Below are positions 24,994-33,261 of a stretch of 64,000 nucleotides of DNA, piece by piece (positions within the stretch are counted from its first letter, which is position 1; each line of letters opens with the position of its first letter). The stretch is taken from positions 4,851,001 to 4,915,000 of the forward strand of contig NZ_ASHX02000001.1 of the NCBI RefSeq assembly GCF_000478605.2, written 5' to 3'. Under the pieces are notes generated by a model. It did no database searches. It was not told the DNA's origin and worked only from the letters and a program-made list of their open reading frames with translations. A program made the position numbers and the translations under genes. Source of the DNA: Streptomyces thermolilacinus SPC6 (GTDB taxonomy: Bacteria > Actinomycetota > Actinomycetes > Streptomycetales > Streptomycetaceae).

Positions 24994-26382
24994 TCACCCG
25001 AGCCGGCGGACCACATGGGCCGCGCCCCGGTCCGCCGGCTCCTCGCCCACGTACTCCTGGCCCCGCATCTGGCACCACGCCGGGATGTCGAGCCGCGCCG
25101 CCGCGTCGTCCGCGAGCACCCGCACGGTCCCGCCGACCGGCACGTCGCCGATCACCTTCGCCAGCTCGATCACCGGCACCGGGCACCGCTTCCCCAGCGC
25201 GTCCACGACCAGCTCCCCGCCCGCGTCCGACACGTCCTCGGCCGGACCGGCCACCGGGGCGCCGAGCCGCTCCCGCACCCCGGCCACGACCCCCGGCAGC
25301 ACCTCCAGGAACCGGTCGACATCCGCCTCCGCCACCCCCAGGGGGAGCGAGATCCGGACATTCCCCTCCGACAGCACGCCCATCGCCCGCAGGACATGGC
25401 TGGGCGTCAGCGTCGAACTCGTACACGAGGAACCGGACGAAACGGAGAAACCGGACCGGTCCAGCTCGTGCAGCAGCGCCTCCCCGTCCACGTACAGGCA
25501 CGAGAACGTCACCAGGTGCGGCAGCCGCCGCTCCGGGTCGCCCACCACCTCCACCTCGGGCACCGACGCCGCCACCCGCGCCCTGATCCGCTCCACCAGG
25601 CCCCGCAGCCGCCCCGCCTCCGCGGCGGCCTCCTCCCGCACGGCCCGCAGCGACGCCGCCGCCGCCACGACCGCCGGGAGGTTCGGGAACCCGGCCGACC
25701 GGCCGGACTCCCGCTCGTCCGAGGGCCCCTGCGCCGCGAACCGCACCCCCTTGCGCACCGCCAGCAGCCCGACCCCCGCCGGGCCGCCCCACTTGTGGGC
25801 GCTCGCCGCCAGCAGCGACCAGCCGCCCTCCACCGGTCCCCACGCCAGCGACTGCGCCGCGTCCACCAGCAGCGGCACCCCCGCCGCCCGGCACGCCTCG
25901 GCCACCTCCGCCACCGGCTGCACGGTGCCGACCTCGTGGTTGGCCGACTGCAGACACGCCAGCGCCGTGTCCTCGCGCAGCGCCCCCGCGTACGCCTCCG
26001 GGACCACCGCGCCCGTCCGCTCCACCGGCACCCGCGTCACCGATCCGTTGGCCGCCTCGTGCGCCTCGGCCGCGTGCAGCACCGACGAGTGCTCCACCTC
26101 CGACACGACCAGATGCCGCCCCGCCCGCCGGCGCCCCGCCAGCGCCCCGGCCACCCCCGAGTGAACCGCGTGCGTCCCCGAAGGAGTGAACGTCAGCTCG
26201 TCCGGGCGGCACCCCACCGCCTCCGCCGCCGCCTCCCGCGCGGCGTCCAGCAGCATCCGGGCGCGCCTGCCCTCCCGGTACAGGCGCGCGGGATCGGCCC
26301 ACCCCTCGTCCAGGGACGCCTGGAGCGCCTGGCGTGCGACGGGGTGCAGGGGAGCGGAGGAAGCGACGTCGAAGTAGGCCAC
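24994..26382 (-). CDS. Cysteine desulfurase fused to a TusA-type sulfurtransferase
   Basis: Residues 1 to about 375 are a class V aminotransferase-fold cysteine desulfurase: substrate loop TPSGTHAVHSG, EHSS with a conserved histidine near 98, VDAAQS (Asp174, Gln177), PLP lysine Lys197 (SAHKWGG) and catalytic Cys320 in SSGSSCTSSTLTPSHVLRAMG. Residues about 390-462 are TusA-like, with the CPxP motif at Cys400 (GKRCPVPVIELAKV). Sulfur taken from cysteine on Cys320 could pass directly to Cys400 and on to tRNA thiolation, cofactor or Fe-S assembly. The ATG start is clear. The gene is divergent from ctaC. Confidence 0.93.
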   Translation of the reverse strand: MAYFDVASSAPLHPVARQALQASLDEGWADPARLYREGRRARMLLDAAREAAAEAVGCRPDELTFTPSGTHAVHSGVAGALAGRRRAGRHLVVSEVEHSSVLHAAEAHEAANGSVTRVPVERTGAVVPEAYAGALREDTALACLQSANHEVGTVQPVAEVAEACRAAGVPLLVDAAQSLAWGPVEGGWSLLAASAHKWGGPAGVGLLAVRKGVRFAAQGPSDERESGRSAGFPNLPAVVAAAASLRAVREEAAAEAGRLRGLVERIRARVAASVPEVEVVGDPERRLPHLVTFSCLYVDGEALLHELDRSGFSVSSGSSCTSSTLTPSHVLRAMGVLSEGNVRISLPLGVAEADVDRFLEVLPGVVAGVRERLGAPVAGPAEDVSDAGGELVVDALGKRCPVPVIELAKVIGDVPVGGTVRVLADDAAARLDIPAWCQMRGQEYVGEEPADRGAAHVVRRLG

Positions 26383-26510
26383 ACGGCAACGCTAACTCCG
26401 TACCCCCGAACGGGCTGCGAACGGGCCCGCGACCTGCGTTCCCGACCCGAAAGAGGGGTCCGGCGGCGCGTTGGGCACCCTCCCCGCGCGACGCCAAATA
26501 GCGTCCAGTA

Positions 26511-26539
26511 GGGTTTGGTCCGCATAAACATCCAAACCC
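26511..26539. promoter_or_regulatory. Inverted repeat upstream of ctaC
   Basis: GGGTTTGG (26511-26518) and CCAAACCC (26532-26539) form a perfect 8-bp inverted repeat around a 13-base AT-richer loop, 80 bases before the ctaC start. It could be an operator for the oxidase operon or part of its promoter region (TAGGGT overlaps the left arm). Confidence 0.5.
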
Positions 26540-26618
26540 CTGCCCGCGTCAGGGCGGCGACCGACCAGCGAGACGGCCGCAGCCGAACCCGCGGGCGAGA
26601 CTCTCGGGAAGGCGCTAC

Positions 26619-27587
26619 GTGAGTCCCAACGGCTCCGACCGCTCGTCGCGGCGCCCGATGCGGCGGAAGCTGCCGCAGGTGCTGACTGCGGGCCTGATCC
26701 TGGCTACCGCCACCGGTTGCTCGTACAACTGGGAAGACTTCCCTCGCCTCGGTATGCCCACCCCGGTGACGGAAGAGGCCCCGCGGATCCTCTCCCTCTG
26801 GCAGGGCTCGTGGGCGGCTGCGCTCGCCACGGGCGTGCTCGTGTGGGGCCTGATCCTGTGGAGCGTCATCTTCCACCGGCGAAGCCGCACCAAGGTCGAG
26901 GTTCCTCCGCAGACCCGGTACAACATGCCCATCGAGGCGCTGTACACGGTCACCCCGCTCATCATCGTCTCGGTGCTCTTCTACTTCACCGCGCGTGACG
27001 AGTCGAAGCTCCTCGCTCTCTCCGAGAAGCCGGCCCACACGATCAACGTGGTCGGCTACCAGTGGAGCTGGGGCTTCAACTACATCGAGAACGTGGACGG
27101 CGACGCCGCCACGGGCGCCAAGCCCTCCCCGGAGCTTGCCGCCATTCCGGACAAGTGGCAGAAGCAGTTCCCCGCCGGTGCCGAGGGCGTCCACGACGCC
27201 GGCATCCCGGGGACGCGGAACCCCCAGACCGGCAACCCGGGCCCGACGCTGTGGCTGCCCAAGGGCGAGAAGGTCCGGTTCGTCCTGACCTCCCGTGACG
27301 TCATCCACTCCTTCTGGGTGGTCCCCTTCCTGATGAAGCAGGACGTCATCCCGGGTCACACCAACGCCTTCGAGGTGACCCCCACCAAGGAGGGGACCTT
27401 CCTCGGCAAGTGCGCCGAACTGTGCGGCGTCGACCACTCCCGGATGCTCTTCAACGTCAAGGTCGTCTCCCCTGAGCGCTACCAGCAGCACCTCAAGGAG
27501 CTGGCCGAGAAGGGGCAGACCGGCTACATCCCGTCGGGCATTCAGCAGACGGACCCGGCCAGGAATGCGGAGAAGAACCAACTGTGA
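26619..27587 (+). CDS. ctaC: Cytochrome c oxidase subunit II
   Basis: CtaC holds the CuA centre that receives electrons from cytochrome c. The 322-residue protein has a lipoprotein signal with Cys34 (ATATGC), two membrane segments (about 62-85 and 105-128), and a cupredoxin domain with His230 (RDVIHSFWV) and the CuA motif Cys265, Cys269, His273 and Met276 (CAELCGVDHSRM). In actinobacteria it takes electrons from the diheme QcrC within a bcc-aa3 supercomplex. GTG 26619 is used, after GGGAAGG. The stop overlaps the ctaD start by four bases, and ctaF follows in the same operon. Confidence 0.97.
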   Translation: MSPNGSDRSSRRPMRRKLPQVLTAGLILATATGCSYNWEDFPRLGMPTPVTEEAPRILSLWQGSWAAALATGVLVWGLILWSVIFHRRSRTKVEVPPQTRYNMPIEALYTVTPLIIVSVLFYFTARDESKLLALSEKPAHTINVVGYQWSWGFNYIENVDGDAATGAKPSPELAAIPDKWQKQFPAGAEGVHDAGIPGTRNPQTGNPGPTLWLPKGEKVRFVLTSRDVIHSFWVVPFLMKQDVIPGHTNAFEVTPTKEGTFLGKCAELCGVDHSRMLFNVKVVSPERYQQHLKELAEKGQTGYIPSGIQQTDPARNAEKNQL

Positions 27588-29332
27588 GCATCCTCAACGA
27601 ACCTCAGGGTGCCGCCACGGCAGCTGACGGCTCGAAGGAGCCGTACGAGAACGAGCTGCCCGTCCGGCGCAAGCAGCCCGGCAACGTCGCCGTGAAGTGG
27701 CTGACGACCACCGATCACAAGACGATCGGCACGCTCTACCTGGTCACCTCGTTCGTCTTCTTCTGTGTCGGCGGCCTCCTGGCGCTCTTCATGCGCGCCG
27801 AGCTCGCCCGTCCCGGCACGCAGATCATGTCGAACGAGCAGTTCAACCAGGCGTTCACCATGCACGGCACGATCATGCTGCTGATGTTCGCGACGCCGCT
27901 GTTCGCCGGATTCGCGAACTGGATCATGCCGCTCCAGATCGGCGCGCCCGACGTGGCGTTCCCGCGGCTGAACATGTTCGCCTACTGGCTCTACCTGTTC
28001 GGCTCGATCATCGCCGTCGCCGGCTTCCTCACCCCGCAGGGTGCCGCCGACTTCGGCTGGTTCGCCTACACCCCGCTGTCGGACGCCGTCCGTTCCCCGG
28101 GTGTCGGCGCCGACATGTGGATCATGGGCCTGGCCTTCTCCGGCTTCGGCACCATCCTCGGCTCGGTCAACTTCATCACCACGATCATCTGCATGCGCGC
28201 GCCCGGCATGACGATGTTCCGCATGCCGATCTTCACCTGGAACGTGCTGCTGACCGGCGTCCTGGTCCTGCTCGCCTTCCCGGTGCTGGCCGCCGCGCTC
28301 TTCGCGCTGGAGGCCGACCGCAAGTTCGGCTCGCACATCTTCGACCCGGCCAACGGCGGTGCCCTGCTCTGGCAGCACCTCTTCTGGTTCTTCGGCCACC
28401 CCGAGGTGTACATCATCGCGCTGCCGTTCTTCGGCATCGTCTCGGAGATCGTCCCGGTCTTCAGCCGCAAGCCGATGTTCGGTTACATCGGCCTGGTGGC
28501 CGCGACCATCGCGATCGCCGGTCTGTCCGTGACCGTGTGGGCCCACCACATGTACGTCACCGGCGGTGTGCTGCTGCCGTTCTTCTCCTTCATGACCTTC
28601 CTGATCGCGGTCCCGACCGGTGTGAAGTTCTTCAACTGGATCGGCACCATGTGGAAGGGCTCGCTGTCCTTCGAGACGCCGATGCTCTGGACGATCGGCT
28701 TCCTGGTCACCTTCACCTTCGGTGGTCTCACCGGTGTGATCCTGGCCTCGCCGCCGATGGACTTCCACGTCTCCGACTCGTACTTCGTCGTCGCGCACTT
28801 CCACTACGTCGTCTTCGGCACCGTGGTGTTCGCGATGTTCGCCGGATTCCACTTCTGGTGGCCGAAGTTCACCGGCAAGATGCTGGACGAGCGCCTCGGC
28901 AAGATCACCTTCTGGACCCTGTTCATCGGCTTCCACGGCACGTTCCTCGTCCAGCACTGGCTGGGTGCCGAGGGCATGCCGCGCCGCTACGCGGACTACC
29001 TCGCCGCGGACGGCTTCACCGCCCTGAACACGGTCTCCACGATCAGCTCGTTCCTGCTGGGCCTGTCGATCCTGCCGTTCTTCTACAACGTCTGGAAGAC
29101 CGCCAAGTACGGCAAGCAGATCGAGGTCGACGACCCGTGGGGTTACGGCCGGTCGCTGGAGTGGGCCACGTCCTGCCCGCCGCCGCGCCACAACTTCCTC
29201 ACGCTGCCGCGCATTCGCTCCGAATCCCCGGCGTTCGACCTGCACCACCCTGAGATCTCCGCGATCGACCAGCTCGAGAACCAGGGCCGCAAGGACACCG
29301 CGCTGGTCGGCGGCAAGGAGGCCGGCAAGTGA
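27584..29332 (+). CDS. ctaD: Cytochrome c oxidase subunit I
   Basis: The catalytic, twelve-helix subunit that binds heme a, heme a3 and CuB and reduces oxygen. The 582-residue product shows NQAFTMHGTIMLLMF (heme a ligand), WQHLFWFFGHPEVYIIALPFFG (CuB His and cross-linked Tyr), VWAHHMYVTG (two CuB histidines) and VSDSYFVVAHFHYVVFG (heme ligands). The K-channel lysine region around TGVKFFNWIGTMW is also present. GTG 27584 overlaps the ctaC stop. The stop overlaps the ctaF start, so the three genes are translationally coupled. Confidence 0.98.
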   Translation: MSILNEPQGAATAADGSKEPYENELPVRRKQPGNVAVKWLTTTDHKTIGTLYLVTSFVFFCVGGLLALFMRAELARPGTQIMSNEQFNQAFTMHGTIMLLMFATPLFAGFANWIMPLQIGAPDVAFPRLNMFAYWLYLFGSIIAVAGFLTPQGAADFGWFAYTPLSDAVRSPGVGADMWIMGLAFSGFGTILGSVNFITTIICMRAPGMTMFRMPIFTWNVLLTGVLVLLAFPVLAAALFALEADRKFGSHIFDPANGGALLWQHLFWFFGHPEVYIIALPFFGIVSEIVPVFSRKPMFGYIGLVAATIAIAGLSVTVWAHHMYVTGGVLLPFFSFMTFLIAVPTGVKFFNWIGTMWKGSLSFETPMLWTIGFLVTFTFGGLTGVILASPPMDFHVSDSYFVVAHFHYVVFGTVVFAMFAGFHFWWPKFTGKMLDERLGKITFWTLFIGFHGTFLVQHWLGAEGMPRRYADYLAADGFTALNTVSTISSFLLGLSILPFFYNVWKTAKYGKQIEVDDPWGYGRSLEWATSCPPPRHNFLTLPRIRSESPAFDLHHPEISAIDQLENQGRKDTALVGGKEAGK

Positions 29333-29727
29333 AGATCCAGGGCAAGATGTTCATCTGGCTGAGCTTCTTCATCCTGGCCATGGCCGTCCTGTACGGCCTG
29401 TGGTCGAAGGAGCCGGTCGGCACCACCGCGCTGTTCATGGCCTTCGGCCTGGCGATCATGGTCGGCTACTACCTGGCCTTCACGGCCAAGCGCGTGGACG
29501 CCATGGCCCAGGACGACAAGGAGGCCGACGTCGCGGACGAGGCCGGTGAGCTCGGCTTCTTCTCGCCGCACAGCTGGCAGCCGCTCTCCCTGGCCATCGG
29601 TGGCGCGTTCGCCTTCCTCGGCGTCGCCCTCGACTGGTGGCTGATGTTCTTCTCCCTGCCGCTCATCCTGATCGGTGTCTTCGGCTGGGTCTTCGAGTAC
29701 TACCGCGGTGAGAACCAGAACCAGTAA
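29329..29727 (+). CDS. ctaF: Cytochrome c oxidase subunit IV, actinobacterial type
   Basis: A 132-residue protein with four membrane segments (about 8-25, 30-47, 85-103 and 105-123) and a charged loop between pairs, starting MKIQGKMFIWLSFFILAMAVLYG. It matches the actinobacterial CtaF subunit, required for assembly of the aa3 oxidase. Its GTG start overlaps the ctaD stop by four bases, and a strong terminator follows 15 bases after its stop, closing the ctaCDF operon. Length is normal for the family. Confidence 0.96.
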   Translation: MKIQGKMFIWLSFFILAMAVLYGLWSKEPVGTTALFMAFGLAIMVGYYLAFTAKRVDAMAQDDKEADVADEAGELGFFSPHSWQPLSLAIGGAFAFLGVALDWWLMFFSLPLILIGVFGWVFEYYRGENQNQ

Positions 29728-29744
29728 CCACCCGCAGCGGTGAA

Positions 29745-29787
29745 GGGACCCGGCGGCTTCCGGAAGGAGCCGCCGGGTCCCTCTTTT
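29745..29787 (+). terminator. Rho-independent terminator of ctaCDF
   Basis: Perfect 13-bp stem GGGACCCGGCGGC (29745-29757) and GCCGCCGGGTCCC (29769-29781) followed by TCTTTT. This is the clearest classical terminator in the window. Confidence 0.93.
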
Positions 29788-29835
29788 GCAGCCATCCGGC
29801 GTGCCGCGTTCGACAGCCGTTCCTACGGTGTGGTT

Positions 29836-31086
29836 ATGAGCCACACGCCGAGCGTCCGCATCGCCCTCAGCTGCTCTCTGCTGGTCGTCGCCGCAGGTGC
29901 CGGACTGGCCGGCTGCTCGAACGGGCCGGACGGCCATCCGCTCGCCGCGCGGCCCTACGACGCCGCCCGGCAGGTCGCCCTCACCGGCCTCCCCGAGAAC
30001 CGCGAGGCGCCCCTCGACAAGCCCCTCGCCATCACCGCCAAGGACGACGACGCCCGCATCACGGACGTCACCGCCGTCGACGAGGCCGGCCGCCACCTGG
30101 CCGGTGAGCTGTCCGCCGACGGCCGCCGCTGGCGCTCCACGGCACCGCTGGCCGCCGGAGCCCGCTACACCGTCAAGGTGGCCACGGAGAACCGCGACGG
30201 CGCCCCCGGCGCCCGTACGCTGACCTTCCAGACCGCCCGGGCGGAGAAGCGCCTCACGGTGGATTTCGGCCCGGAGGCGGGCAAGTACGGCGTCGGGCAG
30301 CCCCTCACGGCGACCCTCAGCGCCCCCGTCACCACCAAGGAGGGCCGCGCCGCCGTCGAACGGGCCCTGAAGGTCCGCTCCACGCCGCGCGTCACGGGCG
30401 CCTGGCACTGGGTGGACGACAAGGAGCTCCACTACCGGCCCAAGGAGTACTGGCCCGCGGGCGCCTCCGTCACCCTCACCAGCGCCCTCGCGGGCGTCCA
30501 CGTCGAGCGCGGCGTCTACGGCACGGCCACCCCGCCGCTCAGCCTCGACATCGGCGACCGCGTGGAGGCCGTCGCCGACGCCTCCACCCACCAGATGGTC
30601 GTCAAGCGCAACGGCGAAGTGATCAACACCATTCCGGTGACCACCGGCAAGCCCGGCTTCGCCACCCGCAACGGCGTCAAGGTGGTGCTGGAGAAGCAGC
30701 CTTTCGTACGGATGCGCAGCACCACCGTCGGCATCGCGGAGGGCAGCAGCGAGTCGTACGACCTGCCGGTCCACTACGCGACCCGCGTCACCTGGAGCGG
30801 CGAGTACGTCCACGCGGCGCCCTGGTCGGTCGGCTCGCAGGGGTACGCCAACGTCAGCCACGGCTGCGTGGGGATGTCCACCTCCAACGCCGCCTGGTTC
30901 TTCGAGACGTTCCGGCGCGGTGACATCGTCCAGGTCGTCAACAGCCAGGGCGAGGAGATGACCCCGTTCGGCAACGGCTTCGGCGACTGGAACCTGCCCT
31001 GGGACCGGTGGCGTCAGGGCAGCGCCGTCCACGGCGACACCCGTGAGGGCGTCACCCCCGCCCGGCTGAGCCCCCGTCCGCTCTGA
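29836..31086 (+). CDS. L,D-transpeptidase lipoprotein
   Basis: The 416-residue protein has a lipoprotein signal (GLAGC, Cys23), two Ig-like domains (about 40-255) and an L,D-transpeptidase (YkuD) catalytic domain. The active-site motif is seen as YVHAAPWSVGSQGYANVSHGCVGMS, which contains the conserved His and the nucleophilic Cys of SHGC. It forms 3-3 cross-links in peptidoglycan or attaches proteins to it, outside the membrane. The domain order matches mycobacterial LdtMt2-type enzymes. The ATG at 29836 is used; the earlier in-frame GTG at 29740 would start inside the ctaCDF terminator. The gene is a single unit, convergent with the pseudo-receiver gene. Confidence 0.95.
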   Translation: MSHTPSVRIALSCSLLVVAAGAGLAGCSNGPDGHPLAARPYDAARQVALTGLPENREAPLDKPLAITAKDDDARITDVTAVDEAGRHLAGELSADGRRWRSTAPLAAGARYTVKVATENRDGAPGARTLTFQTARAEKRLTVDFGPEAGKYGVGQPLTATLSAPVTTKEGRAAVERALKVRSTPRVTGAWHWVDDKELHYRPKEYWPAGASVTLTSALAGVHVERGVYGTATPPLSLDIGDRVEAVADASTHQMVVKRNGEVINTIPVTTGKPGFATRNGVKVVLEKQPFVRMRSTTVGIAEGSSESYDLPVHYATRVTWSGEYVHAAPWSVGSQGYANVSHGCVGMSTSNAAWFFETFRRGDIVQVVNSQGEEMTPFGNGFGDWNLPWDRWRQGSAVHGDTREGVTPARLSPRPL

Positions 31087-31164
31087 GGGCCGCCCGGCCC
31101 GGCCCGCACCAGGAGGGCCGGGCCGGGGGACCGGGTCGGGCCGGTCAGGCGGGTCGGGCCGGGG

Positions 31165-31566
31165 TCAGGCCTCCACGGACAGGCGGCTGCGCAGCAGGGC
31201 CGCCAGGGAGTCCGCCAGCTCCGCCGGGTCCACGGGCAGCGTCACCGCCGCGTCGGCCCGGCTCCACGTCGCCAGCCACGCGTCCTGCGCCCGCCCGATC
31301 AGCATCAGCACCGGCGGGCAGTCGAACACCTCGTCCTTGATCTGGCGGCACACGCCCATGCCGCCCGCCGGAACGGCCTCGCCGTCCAGCACGCAGACGT
31401 CGATCCCGCCGTCGGCCAGCCGCTCCAGGACCGCGGGCAGCGTCGCGCACTCGATGTACTCGACCGGGGGAACGTCGGCCGCGGGGCGCCGCCCTGCCGC
31501 CAGCCGCACCTGCGTTCGGGTGTTCGCGTTGTCGCTGTAGACCAGTACGGTGGCGCTGGACTGCAT
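31165..31566 (-). CDS. Receiver-like (pseudo-receiver) domain protein
   Basis: A 133-residue stand-alone protein with the receiver fold: VLVYSDNANTR (first strand and a single acidic Asp12), phospho-acceptor Asp61 at the end of strand 3 (GIDVCVLDGEA), VLMLIGRAQD (strand 4) and AAVTLPVDPAELADSLAALL (strand 5 and last helix). The conserved lysine after strand 5 is replaced by leucine, and one of the two acidic residues is missing, so normal phosphorylation is doubtful. No output domain is present. It sits divergently next to ctaE and convergent with the L,D-transpeptidase. A regulatory link to the oxidase operon is possible by location only. Confidence 0.82.
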   Translation of the reverse strand: MQSSATVLVYSDNANTRTQVRLAAGRRPAADVPPVEYIECATLPAVLERLADGGIDVCVLDGEAVPAGGMGVCRQIKDEVFDCPPVLMLIGRAQDAWLATWSRADAAVTLPVDPAELADSLAALLRSRLSVEA

Positions 31567-31757
31567 GGTTCCTCCGAGTTCGTGACGGGCAGTGCTCGGT
31601 AACCGATGCGGCGGATGCTACTCCGTCGCACAGCCGGTCAACACCGGTCCGACACCGCTTCGGGCGCTCCTTCGATGGGCCGTTCGAGGCCCGCCGGGGG
31701 GCCGGCCGAGGGCGGGGACACTCCGAACGGCACCCCCCGGAGTGAGGGCGGGATAAG

Positions 31758-31778
31758 CGACCGACATAATGTCGGTCG
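31758..31778. promoter_or_regulatory. Perfect palindrome across the ctaE start codon
   Basis: CGACCGACAT (31758-31767) and its exact reverse complement ATGTCGGTCG (31769-31778) flank one base. The ATG of the right arm is the annotated ctaE start. As RNA it could form an 8-bp stem with the start codon at the loop edge; as DNA it is a 21-bp operator-like site. Confidence 0.65.
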
Positions 31779-32389
31779 TGGCGACAGCAACGACAGTAGA
31801 TACCGGGCACGCGCACCCGTCGGTCAATCGGCCGAACCTCACCAGCGTCGGAACCATCATCTGGCTGAGTTCCGAGCTGATGTTCTTCGCGGCCCTCTTC
31901 GCGATGTACTTCACCCTGCGTTCGGTAACGGGTGCCGAATACTGGTCCGAGCAGGCGGGCCATCTGAACTTCCCGTTCTCGGCGACCAACACCACGATCC
32001 TGGTGCTCTCCTCCCTCACCTGCCAGCTCGGCGTCTTCGCCGCCGAGCGCGGCGACGTGAAGAAGCTGCGCGCCTGGTTCATCGTGACGTTCATCATGGG
32101 CGCGATCTTCATCGGCGGCCAGGTCCTCGAGTACACCGAGCTGGTCAAGGAGGCGGGCATGTCCCTCTCCTCCGGCCCGTACGGCTCCGTGTTCTACCTG
32201 ACCACGGGCTTCCACGGCCTTCACGTGACGGGTGGCCTCATCGCGTTCCTGCTGGTTCTCGGCCGGACGTACGCCGCGAGGCGGTTCACTCACGAGCAGG
32301 CAACCGCCGCCATCGTCGTGTCCTACTACTGGCACTTCGTCGATGTCGTCTGGATCGGCCTCTTCGCCACGATCTACATGATCAAGTAA
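31769..32389 (+). CDS. ctaE: Cytochrome c oxidase subunit III
   Basis: The 206-residue protein has five membrane segments and the family motifs ELMFFAALFAMYFTLR, GQVLEYTELV, YLTTGFHGLHVTGG and SYYWHFVDVVWIGLFATIYM, including the glutamate and histidines conserved in subunit III. It stabilises the oxidase and its proton uptake. It heads the ctaE-qcrCAB operon, separate from ctaCDF. ATG 31769 gives the family's usual start; GTG 31778 is an alternative lying exactly at the end of a perfect palindrome. No strong Shine-Dalgarno sequence is seen, so translation may depend on the palindrome region or be leaderless. Confidence 0.97.
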   Translation: MSVVATATTVDTGHAHPSVNRPNLTSVGTIIWLSSELMFFAALFAMYFTLRSVTGAEYWSEQAGHLNFPFSATNTTILVLSSLTCQLGVFAAERGDVKKLRAWFIVTFIMGAIFIGGQVLEYTELVKEAGMSLSSGPYGSVFYLTTGFHGLHVTGGLIAFLLVLGRTYAARRFTHEQATAAIVVSYYWHFVDVVWIGLFATIYMIK

Positions 32390-32451
32390 TCGGGCAAGAC
32401 CCGAAGTTCCAGCAAGCATCGACGCAGAAGATCCTGACACCGGGGTAATCC

Positions 32452-33261
32452 GTGAAAAAGCTCTCCGCACGACGACGCCATCCGCTGGCGGCGGTCGTCG
32501 TCCTACTTCTCGCGCTGGCGGCCACTGGGGGGCTGTACGCCGCGTTCGCACCCGCGAGCACGGCACAGGCCGATGAGACCGCCCAGTCCCTCGCCATCGA
32601 GGAGGGCAAGAAGCTCTACACCGTCGGCTGCGCCAGCTGCCACGGCACCGGCGGTCAGGGCACCTCCGACGGTCCGTCCCTGGTCGGCGTCGGCTCGGCC
32701 GCCGTCGACTTCCAGGTCGGCACCGGCCGTATGCCCGCGCAGCAGCCGGGCGCCCAGGTCCCGCGGAAGAAGAACATCTACACGCAGGCCCAGATCGACC
32801 AGCTCGCGGCGTACATCGCGTCGCTCGGCGCCGGTCCGATCACCCCCACCGAGAAGCAGTACAGCGTGGAAGGCGCGGACATCGCCAACGGCGGCGTCCT
32901 GTTCCGCAACAACTGCGCCCAGTGCCACAACTTCACCGGTAAGGGTGGCGCACTCACCGAGGGCAAGTACGCGCCGAGCCTTGACGGCGTCAGCGAGAAG
33001 CACATCTACGAGGCCATGCAGACCGGCCCGCAGAACATGCCCTCCTTCCCCGACACGACGATGCCGGAGAAGGAGAAGAAGGACATCATCGCGTACATCA
33101 AGGCCGTGAACGGTGACGAGACCCCGTCGCCCGGCGGCTTCGCGCTCGGCGGCCTGGGCCCGGTCAGTGAGGGCCTGTTCGGCTGGATCTTCGGGCTGGG
33201 TTCGCTGATCGCTGTTGCCATCTGGGTCGCGGCCCACACCGCTAAGGCCAAGAAGTCATGA
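32452..33261 (+). CDS. qcrC: Diheme cytochrome c subunit of the bc1 complex
   Basis: The 269-residue protein has an N-terminal membrane/signal segment (10-33), two c-type heme domains with CxxCH motifs at Cys60-Cys63-His64 and Cys155-Cys158-His159, and a C-terminal membrane anchor (about 240-262). It replaces soluble cytochrome c by passing electrons from the Rieske protein directly to CtaC. The GTG start at 32452 lies 62 bases after ctaE and its stop overlaps the qcrA start (four bases). Confidence 0.97.
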   Translation: MKKLSARRRHPLAAVVVLLLALAATGGLYAAFAPASTAQADETAQSLAIEEGKKLYTVGCASCHGTGGQGTSDGPSLVGVGSAAVDFQVGTGRMPAQQPGAQVPRKKNIYTQAQIDQLAAYIASLGAGPITPTEKQYSVEGADIANGGVLFRNNCAQCHNFTGKGGALTEGKYAPSLDGVSEKHIYEAMQTGPQNMPSFPDTTMPEKEKKDIIAYIKAVNGDETPSPGGFALGGLGPVSEGLFGWIFGLGSLIAVAIWVAAHTAKAKKS

